Made by a program: the position numbers and the translations under genes. DNA of 64,000 nt from Dryocola sp. LX212 (lineage in GTDB: Bacteria; Pseudomonadota; Gammaproteobacteria; Enterobacterales; Enterobacteriaceae), in assembly GCA_041504365.1 (NCBI GenBank), contig CP167917.1:3968001-4032000 (forward strand). The letters are read 5' to 3'. A model generated the notes under the pieces. That model saw only the letters and a program-made list of their open reading frames with translations. It searched no databases and was not told where the DNA came from. Shown piece by piece: positions 10,704 through 21,890 of this stretch. The stretch's first letter is position 1. Every line of letters begins with the position of its first letter.

Positions 10704-13559
10704 ATGGAAAAGACATATAACCCGCAAGACATCGAACAGCCGCTTTACGAGCACTGGGAAGAGCAGGGCTACTTCAAGCCTAATGGCGACACCAGCCAGG
10801 AAAGCTTCTGCATCATGATCCCACCGCCGAACGTTACCGGCAGCTTGCATATGGGTCACGCCTTCCAGCAGACGATCATGGACACCATGATCCGCTACCA
10901 GCGCATGCAGGGGAAAAACACCCTGTGGCAGGCGGGGACTGACCACGCCGGCATCGCAACCCAGATGGTCGTCGAGCGCAAAATCGCCGCCGAAGAGGGC
11001 AAAACCCGCCATGATTATGGCCGCGACGCCTTCATCGACAAAATCTGGCAGTGGAAGGCCGAGTCTGGCGGCACCATCACCCGTCAGATGCGTCGTCTTG
11101 GCAACTCCGTAGACTGGGAGCGCGAGCGCTTCACCATGGACGATGGCCTGTCCAACGCGGTGAAAGAAGTGTTCGTCCGCCTGTACAAAGAAGACCTGAT
11201 TTATCGCGGCAAGCGACTGGTAAACTGGGACCCGAAACTGCGCACCGCCATTTCCGACCTGGAAGTTGAAAACCGCGAATCTAAAGGGTCCATGTGGCAC
11301 CTGCGTTATCCGCTGGCCGACGGCGCGAAAACCGCCGAAGGTAAAGATTACCTGGTTGTAGCAACGACCCGTCCGGAAACCGTGCTGGGCGATACCGGCG
11401 TGGCCGTAAACCCGGAAGATCCGCGTTATAAAGATCTGATTGGTAAGTTCCTGGTGCTGCCGCTGGTTAACCGCCGCATTCCGATCGTTGGCGACGAACA
11501 CGCCGACATGGAAAAAGGCACCGGCTGTGTGAAAATCACGCCTGCGCACGACTTTAACGACTACGAAGTTGGCCGCCGCCACGCCCTGCCAATGATCAAC
11601 ATTCTGACCTTCGACGGTGATATCCGCGAAGCGGCGGAAGTGTTCGACACCAACGGCGAAGAATCTACCGTTTACAGCAGCGATATCCCGGCTGAGTTCC
11701 AGAAGCTGGAGCGCTTTGCCGCGCGTAAGGCCGTCGTCGCCAAATTTGACGAAATGGGCCTGCTCGACGAAATCAAACCGCACGACCTGACCGTACCGTA
11801 CGGCGACCGTGGCGGCGTGGTTATCGAACCAATGCTCACCGACCAGTGGTACGTACGTACTGCCCCGCTGGCAAAAGTTGCCGTTGAAGCGGTAGAGCAA
11901 GGCGACATTCAGTTCGTGCCGAAGCAGTACGAAAACATGTACTTCTCCTGGATGCGCGATATTCAGGACTGGTGTATCTCCCGCCAGCTGTGGTGGGGTC
12001 ACCGCATCCCGGCCTGGTACGATGCCGAAGGCAACGTCTACGTTGGCCGCAACGAAGCGGAAGTGCGTGCTGAAAACAATCTGGGTGCAGACGTTGCGCT
12101 GAACCAGGACGAAGACGTGCTGGATACCTGGTTCTCTTCCGGTCTGTGGACGTTCTCCACTCTCGGCTGGCCAGAAAACACCGAAGCGCTGCGCACCTTC
12201 CACCCGACCAGCGTGATGGTCAGCGGCTTCGACATTATCTTCTTCTGGATTGCCCGCATGATCATGCTGACCATGCACTTCATCAAAGATGAAAACGGCA
12301 AGCCGCAGGTGCCGTTTAAAACTGTCTACATGACCGGCCTTATCCGCGACGACGAAGGGCAGAAGATGTCCAAGTCCAAGGGTAACGTTATCGATCCGCT
12401 GGATATGGTTGACGGTATCTCTCTGGAAGATCTCCTTGAGAAGCGCACCGGCAACATGATGCAGCCGCAGCTGGCGGAGAAAATCCGCAAGCGCACCGAG
12501 AAGCAGTTCCCGAACGGCATCGAGCCGCACGGCACCGATGCCCTGCGCTTTACCCTGGCGGCGCTCGCCTCGACCGGTCGCGACATCAACTGGGACATGA
12601 AGCGTCTGGAAGGCTACCGTAACTTCTGTAATAAGCTGTGGAACGCCAGCCGCTTCGTCATGATGAACACTGAAGATCAGGACTGCGGCTTTAACGGCGG
12701 CGAAATGGTTCTGTCGCTGGCGGATCGCTGGATCCTGGCCGAGTTCAACCGCACGGTGAAAGCATATCGTGAAGCGCTGGATACCTATCGCTTTGATATC
12801 GCGGCTAACATCCTGTACGAATTCACCTGGAACCAGTTCTGCGACTGGTATCTGGAGCTGACCAAGCCGGTGATGAACAGCGGAACAGAGGCCGAGCTGC
12901 GCGGCACGCGTAATACGCTGATTAACGTGCTGGAAGGTCTGCTGCGTCTTGCGCATCCGATTATTCCTTTCATCACCGAAACCATCTGGCAGCGCGTGAA
13001 AACGTTCAAAGGCATCACTGACGATACCATCATGCTGCAGCCGTTCCCGGCGTATAACAGCGCGCAGGACGATGAAGCTGCGTTCTCTGATACCGAATGG
13101 CTGAAAGACGTCATCACCGCGGTGCGTAACATCCGTGCCGAAATGAACATCGCGCCGAGCAAGCGTCTGGACGTGCTGCTGCGCGGCTGCAACGAACAGG
13201 CGATCCGTCGCGTAACCGACAACCGCACCTTCCTGCAGAACCTGGCCCGCCTGGAAAGCATCACCATTCTGCCGGTGGATGACAAAGGTCCGGTTTCCGT
13301 GACCAAAATCATCGACGGCGCAGAGCTGCTGATCCCAATGGCAGGCCTGGTGGACAAAGCGGCAGAGATCGAGCGTCTGGCCAAAGAGGTCGCTAAGATC
13401 GAAATTGAGATTGGCAAAATCGAAGGCAAGCTCTCAAACGAAGGCTTTGTGGCGCGTGCGCCAGCGGATGTGGTCGCGAAAGAGCGCGAGCGTCTGGCAG
13501 GCTTTGCCGATGCCAAAGCTAAGCTAATCGAGCAGCAGGCTGTTATTGCCGCGCTGTAA
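10704..13559 (+). CDS. valS: ValS, valyl-tRNA synthetase
   Basis: Class I aminoacyl-tRNA synthetase that charges tRNA-Val and edits mischarged threonine. It has 951 residues, exactly the E. coli length. The HIGH-type motif is in [15 protein letters not shown] (about 42-56) and KMSKS is at 554-558. The editing domain lies between them, and the C-terminal coiled coil (about 880-951) is rich in Glu, Lys and Ala. A strong terminator follows at once. Large reading frames on the opposite strand are codon-bias shadows. Confidence 0.98.
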   Translation: MEKTYNPQDIEQPLYEHWEEQGYFKPNGDTSQESFCIMIPPPNVTGSLHMGHAFQQTIMDTMIRYQRMQGKNTLWQAGTDHAGIATQMVVERKIAAEEGKTRHDYGRDAFIDKIWQWKAESGGTITRQMRRLGNSVDWERERFTMDDGLSNAVKEVFVRLYKEDLIYRGKRLVNWDPKLRTAISDLEVENRESKGSMWHLRYPLADGAKTAEGKDYLVVATTRPETVLGDTGVAVNPEDPRYKDLIGKFLVLPLVNRRIPIVGDEHADMEKGTGCVKITPAHDFNDYEVGRRHALPMINILTFDGDIREAAEVFDTNGEESTVYSSDIPAEFQKLERFAARKAVVAKFDEMGLLDEIKPHDLTVPYGDRGGVVIEPMLTDQWYVRTAPLAKVAVEAVEQGDIQFVPKQYENMYFSWMRDIQDWCISRQLWWGHRIPAWYDAEGNVYVGRNEAEVRAENNLGADVALNQDEDVLDTWFSSGLWTFSTLGWPENTEALRTFHPTSVMVSGFDIIFFWIARMIMLTMHFIKDENGKPQVPFKTVYMTGLIRDDEGQKMSKSKGNVIDPLDMVDGISLEDLLEKRTGNMMQPQLAEKIRKRTEKQFPNGIEPHGTDALRFTLAALASTGRDINWDMKRLEGYRNFCNKLWNASRFVMMNTEDQDCGFNGGEMVLSLADRWILAEFNRTVKAYREALDTYRFDIAANILYEFTWNQFCDWYLELTKPVMNSGTEAELRGTRNTLINVLEGLLRLAHPIIPFITETIWQRVKTFKGITDDTIMLQPFPAYNSAQDDEAAFSDTEWLKDVITAVRNIRAEMNIAPSKRLDVLLRGCNEQAIRRVTDNRTFLQNLARLESITILPVDDKGPVSVTKIIDGAELLIPMAGLVDKAAEIERLAKEVAKIEIEIGKIEGKLSNEGFVARAPADVVAKERERLAGFADAKAKLIEQQAVIAAL

Positions 13560-13577
13560 CCGCTAAGTTGAAAAGCG

Positions 13578-13610
13578 AAGGCCGGGAAATTTCCCGGCCT
13601 TTTTGTTTTT
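13578..13610 (+). terminator. valS terminator
   Basis: A perfect 12-base stem (AAGGCCGGGAAA pairing with TTTCCCGGCCTT) with almost no loop, followed by TTTGTTTTTT. It ends the holC-valS transcript. Confidence 0.92.
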
Positions 13611-13696
13611 TAAAAGTACGGTTAGCCTACTTGCACCCTGCAAAAGAGAGTGTTATTAACTCGCAGCATCTGTCGAAAAGAAACACGAGCCAAATT

Positions 13697-14200
13697 ATGA
13701 CTATCGCAGCTCCGGTTGGTCTTGCCCTGCGCAGGATCACCCCACATGACAATGTCGCCATCGCCCGCGTGATCCGCCAGGTCTCAGCTGAATATGGGCT
13801 AACCGCCGACAAAGGCTACACCGTCGCGGACCCCAATCTCGACGAGCTGTTCCAGGTTTACAGCAGGCCCGGGCACGCTTATTGGGTTGTGGAGATGGAA
13901 GGGAAGGTCGTCGGCGGCGGCGGCGTTGCGCCACTGAGCTGTAGCGAACCGGATATCTGTGAATTACAGAAAATGTACTTCCTGCCGGTGGTACGCGGCA
14001 AAGGGCTGGCGAAACGGCTGGCTCTGCAGGCCATGGACTTCGCGCAGGAAAAAGGCTTTAAGCGCTGCTATCTGGAAACCACGGCATTCCTGACGGAAGC
14101 CATCGCTTTGTACGAACGTCTTGGCTTTGAGCACATCTCCGAACCGCTGGGCTGTACCGGGCACGTAGACTGCGAAGTAAGAATGTTAAAAACGTTATAA
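13697..14200 (+). CDS. oatA: OatA/YjgM-type GNAT N-acetyltransferase
   Basis: GNAT-family acetyltransferase of 167 residues matching E. coli YjgM, which has been named OatA (O-acetylserine acetyltransferase). The acetyl-CoA-binding motif is [18 protein letters not shown] (about 98-115), followed by [23 protein letters not shown] chose the ATG giving [13 protein letters not shown], because the longer frame runs back through the valS terminator. The neighbourhood (valS, then rraB and argI) is the same as in E. coli. The in vivo substrate cannot be read from sequence. Confidence 0.9.
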   Translation: MTIAAPVGLALRRITPHDNVAIARVIRQVSAEYGLTADKGYTVADPNLDELFQVYSRPGHAYWVVEMEGKVVGGGGVAPLSCSEPDICELQKMYFLPVVRGKGLAKRLALQAMDFAQEKGFKRCYLETTAFLTEAIALYERLGFEHISEPLGCTGHVDCEVRMLKTL

Positions 14201-14246
14201 GTCAGTCAAAGCAGTGCAGCGGCGGGGGAGCCGCTGCACGAGGGAG

Positions 14247-14672
14247 TTAGTGGCGAACGCCGTCGTCATCGTCGTCCACGAGGTCTTCTTCGTCGCCCTC
14301 TTCACCTTCTTCGCCGTTCGGGTCCTCAAAGTAAGTGCCCCAGCCGTCGTATTCCACGCCAAATTTCCCAGCAAGATCCAGCAGCTGTTCAACCTGCTCG
14401 TCCAGCAGTTCGGCTTTCAACGCGCTTTCGCTCAGCACGTCGCAGCAGATGACGGTTTCGCCCTCTTCCACTTCCAGCTCTTCCGGGTCGGTGACTTCAT
14501 AACCCATTTTGAACGCTTCAACCGCTGCTTTTTCAAGGGTTTCGAAATCGTCTGCAGAAAGGTGATGTTCGATGGTGTACAGCGCGTCCGGATCGCTGCC
14601 ATCTTCCAGTAATTCTTCAATAATCAAACGCGTCTCTTCGCGCTGCTCTTCCAGCAGTTCTGGATTTGCCAT
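14247..14672 (-). CDS. rraB: RraB, RNase E inhibitor
   Basis: Regulator that binds the C-terminal scaffold of RNase E and remodels the degradosome, altering mRNA decay. It has 141 residues starting [20 protein letters not shown]. It is very acidic, ending in long Glu/Asp runs (about 117-141), as in the family. I chose this ATG because AGGAAAGGG stands directly upstream; a longer frame of 178 codons lacks family similarity at its start. It is divergent from argI. Confidence 0.95.
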   Translation of the reverse strand: MANPELLEEQREETRLIIEELLEDGSDPDALYTIEHHLSADDFETLEKAAVEAFKMGYEVTDPEELEVEEGETVICCDVLSESALKAELLDEQVEQLLDLAGKFGVEYDGWGTYFEDPNGEEGEEGDEEDLVDDDDDGVRH

Positions 14673-14765
14673 GGCCCTTTCCTCAATTTGTCGGCAGATA
14701 CTTCTATTTTCACACACGCATGGGTTTGCCTCCACCTTTCCCGCGAAAGATTTGCGACGCGGGGG

Positions 14766-14792
14766 TTGCAAATGAATATTCATACATATAAA
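14766..14792 (+). promoter_or_regulatory. argI promoter (putative)
   Basis: TTGCAA (14766-14771) and TATAAA (14787-14792) form a plausible -35/-10 pair with a short 15-base spacer. Both overlap the ARG boxes, so bound ArgR would block RNA polymerase. Confidence 0.6.
14771..14788 (+). promoter_or_regulatory. ARG box 1 (ArgR operator) of argI
   Basis: TGAAT-ATTC-ATACA fits the ARG box TGAAT-N4-ATTCA with one mismatch in the arms. It lies three bases from ARG box 2, the standard spacing for a pair bound by one ArgR hexamer. Confidence 0.8.
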
Positions 14793-14809
14793 TTGAATTT
14801 TAATTCAAT
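14792..14809 (+). promoter_or_regulatory. ARG box 2 (ArgR operator) of argI
   Basis: TGAAT-TTTA-ATTCA is a perfect match to both arms of the ARG box. With box 1 it makes a typical tandem operator just upstream of argI. Confidence 0.9.
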
Positions 14810-14836
14810 AAGTGGCACGAGCCATGTGAGGAAAAG

Positions 14837-15841
14837 ATGAGTCACTTTTACCAAAAGCACTTTCTTAAATTACTGGATTTTACCCCGGCCCAGCTCAACG
14901 AATTACTGACCCTCGCCGCGAAGCTTAAATCCGATAAAATAAAAGGCATAGAAACTCAGCAGCTTACCGGAAAAAATATCGCGCTCATCTTCGAAAAAGA
15001 CTCAACCCGCACACGATGCTCTTTCGAAGTTGCCGCTTATGACCAGGGCGCTTGCGTCACTTATCTCGGCCCAAGCGGCAGCCAGATTGGGCATAAAGAA
15101 TCAATTAAGGACACGGCCCGCGTGCTGGGCAGAATGTACGACGGCATTCAGTACCGCGGTTACGGTCAGGAGATCGTCGAAGCGCTGGCCGGGTTTGCCG
15201 GGGTGCCCGTATGGAACGGCCTGACAAACGAATTCCATCCCACCCAGCTGCTGGCGGACCTGCTGACCATGCAGGAGCATCTGCCGGGCAAATCCTTCCA
15301 GGAGATGACGCTGGTTTATGTCGGTGACGCCCGTAACAACATGGGTAATTCAATGCTCGAGGCCGCCGCGCTGACCGGGCTGGATTTACGCCTTGTGGCC
15401 CCAGAGGCCTGCTGGCCGGACGAAAATCTGGTTGCGGAATGCAGGGCGCTGGCAGAACAAACCGGCGGTAAAATTACCCTGACGGAAGACGTGGCCGCTG
15501 GCGTAAAAGGCGCAGACTTCATTTATACGGATGTGTGGGTGTCGATGGGCGAAGCGAAAGAGAAGTGGGCCGAGCGTATCGCCCTGCTGCGCGCCTATCA
15601 GGTTAACAGCGAGATGCTGGCGCTGACGGGCAATCCGCAGGTGAAGTTCCTGCACTGCCTCCCGGCGTTCCACGACGACCAGACCGTACTTGGTAAGCAG
15701 ATGGCTGAGCAGTACGATCTGAAAGGCGGCATGGAAGTCACGAACGAAGTATTTGAATCATCGCATAGCATCGTGTTCGATCAGGCGGAGAACCGTATGC
15801 ATACCATTAAAGCAGTCATGGTCGCGACGTTGGTTCATTAG
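14837..15841 (+). CDS. argI: ArgI, anabolic ornithine carbamoyltransferase
   Basis: Forms citrulline from ornithine and carbamoyl phosphate in arginine biosynthesis, as a cytoplasmic trimer. It has 334 residues. The carbamoyl-phosphate site STRTRCSFE (about 56-64), the HPTQ motif and the ornithine-site HCLPAFHDD are intact. The N-terminus [21 protein letters not shown] matches E. coli ArgI closely. The two ARG boxes upstream mark it as the biosynthetic, arginine-repressed copy, unlike arcB about 3.5 kb downstream. Confidence 0.96.
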   Translation: MSHFYQKHFLKLLDFTPAQLNELLTLAAKLKSDKIKGIETQQLTGKNIALIFEKDSTRTRCSFEVAAYDQGACVTYLGPSGSQIGHKESIKDTARVLGRMYDGIQYRGYGQEIVEALAGFAGVPVWNGLTNEFHPTQLLADLLTMQEHLPGKSFQEMTLVYVGDARNNMGNSMLEAAALTGLDLRLVAPEACWPDENLVAECRALAEQTGGKITLTEDVAAGVKGADFIYTDVWVSMGEAKEKWAERIALLRAYQVNSEMLALTGNPQVKFLHCLPAFHDDQTVLGKQMAEQYDLKGGMEVTNEVFESSHSIVFDQAENRMHTIKAVMVATLVH

Positions 15842-15854
15842 CCCCTTACCCTGC

Positions 15855-15877
15855 CCCTCTCCCCGAAGGGGAGAGGG
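15855..15877. repeat. C/G-rich palindrome between argI and yjgK
   Basis: Ten-base arms CCCTCTCCCC and GGGGAGAGGG with a GAA loop. No T-run follows, so it is not a classical terminator. It may still help end argI transcription, since argI and yjgK converge here. Similar palindromes are common between enterobacterial genes. Confidence 0.75.
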
Positions 15878-15891
15878 TTAAAATCCATCAG

Positions 15892-15918
15892 GTCGGATAA
15901 GCGTCAGCGCCATCCGAC
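15892..15918 (+). repeat. REP-like element 5
   Basis: Arms GTCGGAT and ATCCGAC around AAGCGTCAGCGCC, the same arm version as element 3. It lies between the convergent argI and yjgK. Confidence 0.8.
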
Positions 15919-15924
15919 ACCCTG

Positions 15925-16443
<519 letters not shown>

Positions 16444-16626
16444 CTACGGCTTTTTTAACAAAATTGGCGCTGGCGCATAGTTATCGCAAAAGTTGCCGCG
16501 GCCCGGCGGCGGCGCCGAGGGTTTTATGCAGGAATTGAGCATAACCTGAAAATTTATAGGTTTGAGAATGAATCTATCATATTGATAATTAAATACTTTT
16601 ATAAAAAACAAACCCGCAATCACGTT

Positions 16627-16640
16627 TTAAATCACGTCAA
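16627..16640 (+). promoter_or_regulatory. Possible FNR/ANR-type site
   Basis: TTAAATCACGTCAA fits TTGAT-N4-ATCAA at 7 of 10 positions. Its reverse strand begins TTGAC, the ANR-type half-site. Arginine deiminase operons are often induced without oxygen through such sites, but the match is weak. Confidence 0.35.
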
Positions 16641-16647
16641 TAAGTGC

Positions 16648-16679
16648 AAATTAAACCATAACTATTTACGGTTTAATTT
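16648..16679. repeat. Perfect 10-base inverted repeat upstream of arcA
   Basis: AAATTAAACC and GGTTTAATTT flank a 12-base spacer. The symmetry suggests a regulator site or a small stem. No known consensus was recognised. Confidence 0.6.
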
Positions 16680-16994
16680 CTCGGCGGGGATGAAAGTATT
16701 AGCTGACCGCATATTTATGCATGAAGGTTAAAAATAATATTAATATTCAACTACTTATGAAATTCAGTGTTTTGCATAAAATAACCTTCTTTTAACAGGA
16801 TCAGATAAAACTGGCACCACGATGCTTATTCATTCATTCATCGCCCATCGCTTATTTATTATTACCTGACCCTCATCAATTAATTATCAGAGAATGAAAA
16901 ACCACCTTGCTCACGTGATAATCCTCACATTAAATAGTTTTCAGGGAATTAAGATACGTCCTCAAGCAAGGCGACAAACATATTTCAATTCCGG

Positions 16995-17010
16995 TGCAAA
17001 TAAATTTGCA
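16995..17010. promoter_or_regulatory. Perfect palindrome just upstream of arcA
   Basis: TGCAAAT-AA-ATTTGCA is symmetrical over all 16 bases and ends 42 bases before the arcA ATG, inside the likely 5' leader or core promoter. It looks like an operator for a dimeric regulator. Which one is unknown. Confidence 0.6.
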
Positions 17011-17052
17011 TCACAGGTATTTTCATCTGCGGATTAATGAAAAGGTAAAGTC

Positions 17053-18273
17053 ATGGACAAACATTATGTCGGTTCCGAAATTGGCCAATTACGCAGCGTC
17101 ATGCTGCACCGCCCCAATCTCAGCCTGAAAAGACTGACGCCTTCCAACTGCCAGGAGCTTTTATTTGATGATGTTTTATCGGTCGAGCGTGCCGGGGAAG
17201 AGCACGACGTCTTCGCTAATACCCTGCGCGGCGAAGGGGTGGAAGTTTTACTCCTGACTGATTTATTAACCCAGACGCTTGATGTGATTGATGCCAAAGC
17301 CTGGCTGCTGGAGACGCAGATCTCCGACTATCGCCTGGGACCAGCCTTCGCCTCTGATATTCGCGGCTGGCTGGCGGATATGCCGCACCGTGAACTTGCT
17401 CGTCACCTGAGCGGTGGGCTGACCTACGGCGAAATCCCGACTTATATTCAGAATATGGTCGTCGATACCCACGAGGCAACGGACTTTATTATGAAGCCAT
17501 TGCCTAACCATTTATTTACCCGTGATACGTCATGCTGGATATATAACGGCGTTTCTATTAACCCAATGGCAAAAGCCGCGCGCCAGCGCGAAACAAATAA
17601 CCTTCGTGCGATTTATCGCTGGCATCCGGCGTTTACCGACGGCAATTTCATTAAATATTATGGTGACGATAACATTAATTACGATCATGCCACATTAGAA
17701 GGCGGTGATGTATTAGTCATCGGGCGCGGCGCGGTATTAATCGGCCTTTCCGAACGCACCACGCCACAGGGCGTAGAGTTCCTGGCAGAATCCTTATTCA
17801 AACACCAGCAGGCGACGCGCGTAATCGTCGTTGAGCTGCCGAAGCACCGTTCCTGTATGCACCTCGATACCGTCATGACTCACATCGACATCGACACGTT
17901 CTCCGTCTACCCGGAAGTGGTTCGCAAGGATGCCCAGTGCTGGACGCTAACGCCGGACGGCAAAGGCGGCATCAAGCGGCATCAGGAGCCAAACCTGCTG
18001 CACGCCATTGAGCAGGCGCTGGGGATTGACCAGGTCCGCCTCATTACCACCGGCGGTGACGCCTTTGAAGCCGAGCGCGAACAGTGGAATGACGCCAACA
18101 ACGTACTGACCGTGCGTCCGGGCGTGGTTATCGGCTACGAGCGAAATATCTGGACCAACGAAAAATACGACAAGGCCGGGATCACCGTGCTGCCTATTCC
18201 GGGCGACGAGCTGGGCCGTGGCCGCGGCGGCGCACGCTGCATGAGCTGCCCGCTTGAACGTGACGGTATCTGA
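17053..18273 (+). CDS. arcA: ArcA, arginine deiminase
   Basis: First enzyme of the arginine deiminase pathway, hydrolysing arginine to citrulline and ammonia in the cytoplasm. It has 406 residues. The family's guanidine-binding core is present ([49 protein letters not shown]), and the catalytic cysteine is C396 in GGARCMSCP near the C-terminus. The ATG follows AAAGGTAAAGTC. It is the first gene of arcA-arcC-arcB-arcD. The name refers to arginine deiminase, not the ArcA redox regulator. Ammonia production by this pathway commonly supports acid and anaerobic survival. Confidence 0.96.
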   Translation: MDKHYVGSEIGQLRSVMLHRPNLSLKRLTPSNCQELLFDDVLSVERAGEEHDVFANTLRGEGVEVLLLTDLLTQTLDVIDAKAWLLETQISDYRLGPAFASDIRGWLADMPHRELARHLSGGLTYGEIPTYIQNMVVDTHEATDFIMKPLPNHLFTRDTSCWIYNGVSINPMAKAARQRETNNLRAIYRWHPAFTDGNFIKYYGDDNINYDHATLEGGDVLVIGRGAVLIGLSERTTPQGVEFLAESLFKHQQATRVIVVELPKHRSCMHLDTVMTHIDIDTFSVYPEVVRKDAQCWTLTPDGKGGIKRHQEPNLLHAIEQALGIDQVRLITTGGDAFEAEREQWNDANNVLTVRPGVVIGYERNIWTNEKYDKAGITVLPIPGDELGRGRGGARCMSCPLERDGI

Positions 18274-18290
18274 GGCAAGGAGAAGACGAA

Positions 18291-19202
18291 ATGGAACACA
18301 AACCAACTCTGGTCGTGGCGCTTGGCGGCAACGCATTGCTGAAACGCGGCGAGCCGCTGGAAGCCGAAACGCAGCGTAAAAATATCGATCTTGCCGCTAA
18401 GACTATCGCCCGCCTCACCTCTTCGTGGCGCGTGGTGCTGGTTCACGGCAACGGCCCGCAGGTGGGCCTGCTGGCGCTGCAGAACAGCGCCTATGAGAAA
18501 GTTTCGCCTTACCCGCTCGATATTCTCGGTGCTGAGAGCCAGGGGATGATTGGCTACATGCTTCAGCAGTCGCTTAAAAATCACCTGCCTGACAGGGAAG
18601 TCAGCGTGCTGCTGACCCAGGTGGAAGTGGATGCCAAAGATCCGGCGTTCCAGAACCCGACCAAATATATCGGCCCGGTGTATGACAAAGCGCAGGCCGA
18701 TTCGCTGGTCACGGAGAAAGGCTGGTCAGTGAAGGCAGACGGCCAGTATTACCGCCGCGTGGTGCCGTCGCCGCAGCCAAAACGGATTGTAGAAAGCGAT
18801 GCAATTACCGCGCTTATCCAGCGGGATCACCTGGTGATTTGCAACGGCGGCGGCGGCGTGCCTGTGGTGGAGAAAGCCGACGGCTACCACGGCATTGAAG
18901 CGGTGATCGATAAAGATCTCTCTGCCGCCCTGCTCGCCCGCCAGATAGAAGCCGACGCCCTGCTGATCCTCACCGACGCCGACGCGGTTTACTTCGACTG
19001 GGGTACGCCAGCCCAGCGCCCAATTAGCCACATCACTCCGCAGGAGCTGGACGGCATGAAGTTCGATGCGGGCTCTATGGGGCCGAAGGTCGCCGCCTGC
19101 AGCCGATTCGTCGCCCGGTGCCACGGCATCGCCGGAATTGGTGCGCTGGAGGATGGCCCAGCAATTCTGGCCGGTGAGAAAGGCTCGCTGATCCGCGAGT
19201 AA
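18291..19202 (+). CDS. arcC: ArcC, carbamate kinase
   Basis: Converts carbamoyl phosphate and ADP to ammonia, CO2 and ATP, the energy-yielding last step of the arginine deiminase pathway. It has 303 residues of the amino-acid-kinase fold, with [16 protein letters not shown] (about 7-22), the glycine-rich [14 protein letters not shown] and the nucleotide-binding [15 protein letters not shown]. It starts 17 bases after arcA behind AAGGAG. A REP-like element and a 109-base gap separate it from arcB. Confidence 0.96.
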   Translation: MEHKPTLVVALGGNALLKRGEPLEAETQRKNIDLAAKTIARLTSSWRVVLVHGNGPQVGLLALQNSAYEKVSPYPLDILGAESQGMIGYMLQQSLKNHLPDREVSVLLTQVEVDAKDPAFQNPTKYIGPVYDKAQADSLVTEKGWSVKADGQYYRRVVPSPQPKRIVESDAITALIQRDHLVICNGGGGVPVVEKADGYHGIEAVIDKDLSAALLARQIEADALLILTDADAVYFDWGTPAQRPISHITPQELDGMKFDAGSMGPKVAACSRFVARCHGIAGIGALEDGPAILAGEKGSLIRE

Positions 19203-19260
19203 TCTTCGAAATCATCTCGGGAGACGCTGCGCTTTCCCGACCTGGAAAATTTACCGATTC

Positions 19261-19291
19261 GTAGGGTGGATAAGCGATAGCGCCATCCACC
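19261..19291 (+). repeat. REP-like element 6 inside the arc operon
   Basis: GTAG then arms GGTGGAT and ATCCACC around AAGCGATAGCGCC. It lies between arcC and arcB, where REP stems often protect upstream mRNA and lower downstream expression. Confidence 0.87.
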
Positions 19292-19311
19292 AAGAAATTA
19301 AGGATGAGACA

Positions 19312-20316
19312 ATGACCATCAACCTGAAAAACCGCAACTTCCTGAAACTGCTGGACTTCAAACCTGCCGAGATCCAGTACCTGATTGACCTGGCACGCGA
19401 CCTGAAGGCCGCGAAAAAAGCCGGTACCGAAAAGAAAACGCTGGCCGGAAAAAACATCGCGCTGATCTTCGAGAAAACGTCTACCCGCACCCGCTGCGCC
19501 TTTGAAGTAGGCGCGTTCGACCAGGGCGCGCAGGTGACCTATCTCGGCCCAAGCGGTTCGCAAATTGGCCATAAAGAGTCCATGAAGGACACCGCCCGCG
19601 TGCTTGGCCGGATGTATGACGGCATCGTGTATCGCGGCTTCGGCCAGGACATTGTCGAGGAGCTGGGTGAGTTTGCCGGCGTGCCGGTATGGAACGGACT
19701 GACCAACGAATTTCACCCGACGCAAATCCTTGCCGATTTGATGACCATGCTGGAACACGCGCCGCAGAAAACGCTGCCGGAAATCGCCTTTGCCTATCTT
19801 GGCGATGCCCGCAACAACATGGGTAACTCCCTGATGGTCGGCGCGGCAAAAATGGGCATGGATATCCGCCTGGTCGCGCCAAAAGCCTTCTGGCCGGAGG
19901 CTGAGCTAGTGGAACAGTGCCGCGCCATCGCCAAAGAAACCGGCGGCCGCATCATGCTGACCGACAGCGTGGAAGAAGGCGTGGCGGGCGTCGATTTCCT
20001 TTACACCGACGTCTGGGTGTCGATGGGTGAGCCAAAAGAAGCCTGGGCAGAGCGCGTGAGCATCATGACCCCTTACCAGGTGAACGGCAGCGTGCTGAAA
20101 GCCACCGGAAACCCGAACGTCAAGTTTATGCACTGCCTCCCCGCCTTCCACAACGAGCAGACCAAAGTGGGCAAAGAGATCGAAGCCGAGTACGGCCTGA
20201 AGGGGCTGGAGGTCACCGAAGAGGTCTTCGAGTCGCCGAACTCCATCGTCTTTGACGAAGCGGAAAACCGCATGCACACCATTAAAGCCGTTATGGTTGC
20301 CACGCTCGGAGAGTAA
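19312..20316 (+). CDS. arcB: ArcB, catabolic ornithine carbamoyltransferase
   Basis: Second pathway enzyme, acting on citrulline and phosphate to give ornithine and carbamoyl phosphate. It has 334 residues, the same as ArgI, and shares [33 protein letters not shown] and [10 protein letters not shown]. The N-terminus ([21 protein letters not shown]) is of the catabolic ArcB type. No ARG box stands upstream, and its place between arcC and arcD marks it as the catabolic enzyme. Sequence alone does not show allosteric control, so direction of flux is inferred from context. Confidence 0.93.
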   Translation: MTINLKNRNFLKLLDFKPAEIQYLIDLARDLKAAKKAGTEKKTLAGKNIALIFEKTSTRTRCAFEVGAFDQGAQVTYLGPSGSQIGHKESMKDTARVLGRMYDGIVYRGFGQDIVEELGEFAGVPVWNGLTNEFHPTQILADLMTMLEHAPQKTLPEIAFAYLGDARNNMGNSLMVGAAKMGMDIRLVAPKAFWPEAELVEQCRAIAKETGGRIMLTDSVEEGVAGVDFLYTDVWVSMGEPKEAWAERVSIMTPYQVNGSVLKATGNPNVKFMHCLPAFHNEQTKVGKEIEAEYGLKGLEVTEEVFESPNSIVFDEAENRMHTIKAVMVATLGE

Positions 20317-20389
20317 TCCCCACCGGCGGCGGGGATCCCTCGCCGCCGGATGTGTATTCGTGCGGCAAAGCCCGCAGGAGGAAAGGAAA

Positions 20390-21859
20390 ATGGCCGATGT
20401 TACCCACGGGGATGTCGCAGCGACGTCCGCGACCACAGAAAAAAAATTAGGGCTCAGCGCGCTGGTTGCGCTGGTCATTGGTTCAATGATTGGCGGCGGA
20501 GTGTTCAGCCTGCCGCAAAACTTTGGCTCCGTTGCGTCACCCGGTGCGTTGCTCATCGGCTGGGTGATTACCGGCGTCGGGATGCTTTGCCTGGCGTTTA
20601 TCTATCAAAACCTGAGCTCACGCTGCCCGGAACTTGAGGGGGGAGTTTACAGCTATGCCCGCGCCGGTTTTGGTGATTTTATTGGCTTCCAGTCCGCCTG
20701 GGGCTACTGGTTCTCTGCCTGGCTCGGCAACGTCTCCTACGCCGTCCTGCTGTTCAGCGCGATGAGCTTTTTCATTCCTGTGTTTGGCGACGGGAACAAC
20801 CTGCCGTCGATTATCGGTGCGTCGGTGGTACTGTGGCTGGTTCACGCGCTGGTGCTGCGTGGCGTTCGGGAGGCGGCCTATATCAATACGATCCTGACAG
20901 TCGTGAAAGTAGCGATCCTGCTGGTGTTTATCGTCGCCGTGCTGATCGCCTTTAAGATCGGCGTTTTCACCGCTGACTTCTGGGGGCGGATGATGATCGT
21001 CGACGGTAAAGAACCGGCGCTGTTCGATCAGGTGAAAAATACCATGCTGGTCACCACCTGGGTCTTTATCGGCATTGAAGGCGCAACGGTGGTTTCCGCC
21101 CGTGCGGCAAACCGCAACGATATCGGTAAAGCCACGGTGATTGGGCTGCTGGGCGCACTGGCGATTTACGTGCTGGTCAGCGTGCTGTCGATGGGGATCC
21201 TGGATCAGGCAGCGCTTGCCGGGCTGAAAAACCCTTCGATGGCAGGCGTGCTTGAAAACGTGGTGGGCGCATGGGGGGCGAAATTCGTTGCCGGTGGCGT
21301 GATTCTATCGGTTGCCGGAGCGCTGCTTGCCTGGACGCTATTTGCCGCCGAGCTGCCGCGCGTGGCCGCTAACGACGGTATTTTCCCGAAAATCTTTGCC
21401 AAAGAAAATGCGCGCCACTCCCCTTCGTTTTCCCTGTGGATCACCAACGGTTTAATCCAGCTGTTTCTCATCCTGACGCTGTTCTACCAGGCCGGTTACC
21501 AGGCGCTGTTCTCCATCGCCACTGCGGCAATCCTGCCTCCTTACCTGTTCAGCGCCGCCTATGGCCTGAAGCTGGCATGGACTGGAGAACGTTATAAAAA
21601 CGGGGAGTCCCGCACCGGTGGCATCGTGCTGGGAGTTATCGCCACCGTGTACGGCTTCTGGCTGTGCTACGCCGCCGGAGACTCCATGTTGCTCAGCTCT
21701 CTGCTGTTCACGCCGGGGCTTGCGGTCTTCCTGTGGCAGAAAAAGAAACAGGGACAGCCGCTGCTCAAAGGCTACGAGTGGGCCATTGTGGTGGCACTGC
21801 TGGTCGTCGCGGCCTGGACTTTAAACCTCGTCATTCGCGGTGCCATACAGATCGCTTAA
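20390..21859 (+). CDS. arcD: ArcD, arginine/ornithine antiporter
   Basis: APC-superfamily membrane antiporter of 489 residues that exchanges external arginine for internal ornithine, so the pathway feeds itself without energy cost. It has about 13 hydrophobic spans. The first carries the family motif GSMIGGGVFSLPQN (about 29-42), and IEGATVVSARAANRNDIGKA lies near the middle. I chose the ATG preceded by AGGAGGAAAGGAAA; the frame extends 46 codons upstream but overlaps arcB. Last gene before a strong hairpin. Confidence 0.92.
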   Translation: MADVTHGDVAATSATTEKKLGLSALVALVIGSMIGGGVFSLPQNFGSVASPGALLIGWVITGVGMLCLAFIYQNLSSRCPELEGGVYSYARAGFGDFIGFQSAWGYWFSAWLGNVSYAVLLFSAMSFFIPVFGDGNNLPSIIGASVVLWLVHALVLRGVREAAYINTILTVVKVAILLVFIVAVLIAFKIGVFTADFWGRMMIVDGKEPALFDQVKNTMLVTTWVFIGIEGATVVSARAANRNDIGKATVIGLLGALAIYVLVSVLSMGILDQAALAGLKNPSMAGVLENVVGAWGAKFVAGGVILSVAGALLAWTLFAAELPRVAANDGIFPKIFAKENARHSPSFSLWITNGLIQLFLILTLFYQAGYQALFSIATAAILPPYLFSAAYGLKLAWTGERYKNGESRTGGIVLGVIATVYGFWLCYAAGDSMLLSSLLFTPGLAVFLWQKKKQGQPLLKGYEWAIVVALLVVAAWTLNLVIRGAIQIA

Positions 21860-21862
21860 TCC

Positions 21863-21890
21863 ATTTATCGCCCCGAAAGGGGCGATAAAT
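21863..21890 (+). terminator. arcD terminator hairpin
   Basis: An 11-base perfect stem (TTTATCGCCCC pairing with GGGGCGATAAA) and a GAAA loop follow the arcD stop. Only a short T-rich tail follows, so termination may be partial and allow read-through into the ArgR paralogue. Confidence 0.8.

Noticed and set aside
10482-12956. An 824-codon open frame opposite valS
   Set aside because: It lies wholly antisense to valS and holC and has no recognisable domain. Strong codon bias in a GC-rich gene leaves such open frames on the other strand.
16812-16826. Sigma-54-like promoter upstream of arcA (TGGCAC followed by TGC)
   Set aside because: The GG-to-GC spacing is nine bases rather than the required ten, and the -12 element is imperfect.
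16821-16838. ARG box near arcA
   Set aside because: Arms match at 8 of 10 positions but the match comes from a simple ATTC repeat, and no partner box lies three bases away. Mentioned only as a possibility.
20252-20389. N-terminal extension of ArcD by 46 codons
   Set aside because: It overlaps the arcB coding region, is basic and unlike the family, and the ATG at 20390 has a strong ribosome site.
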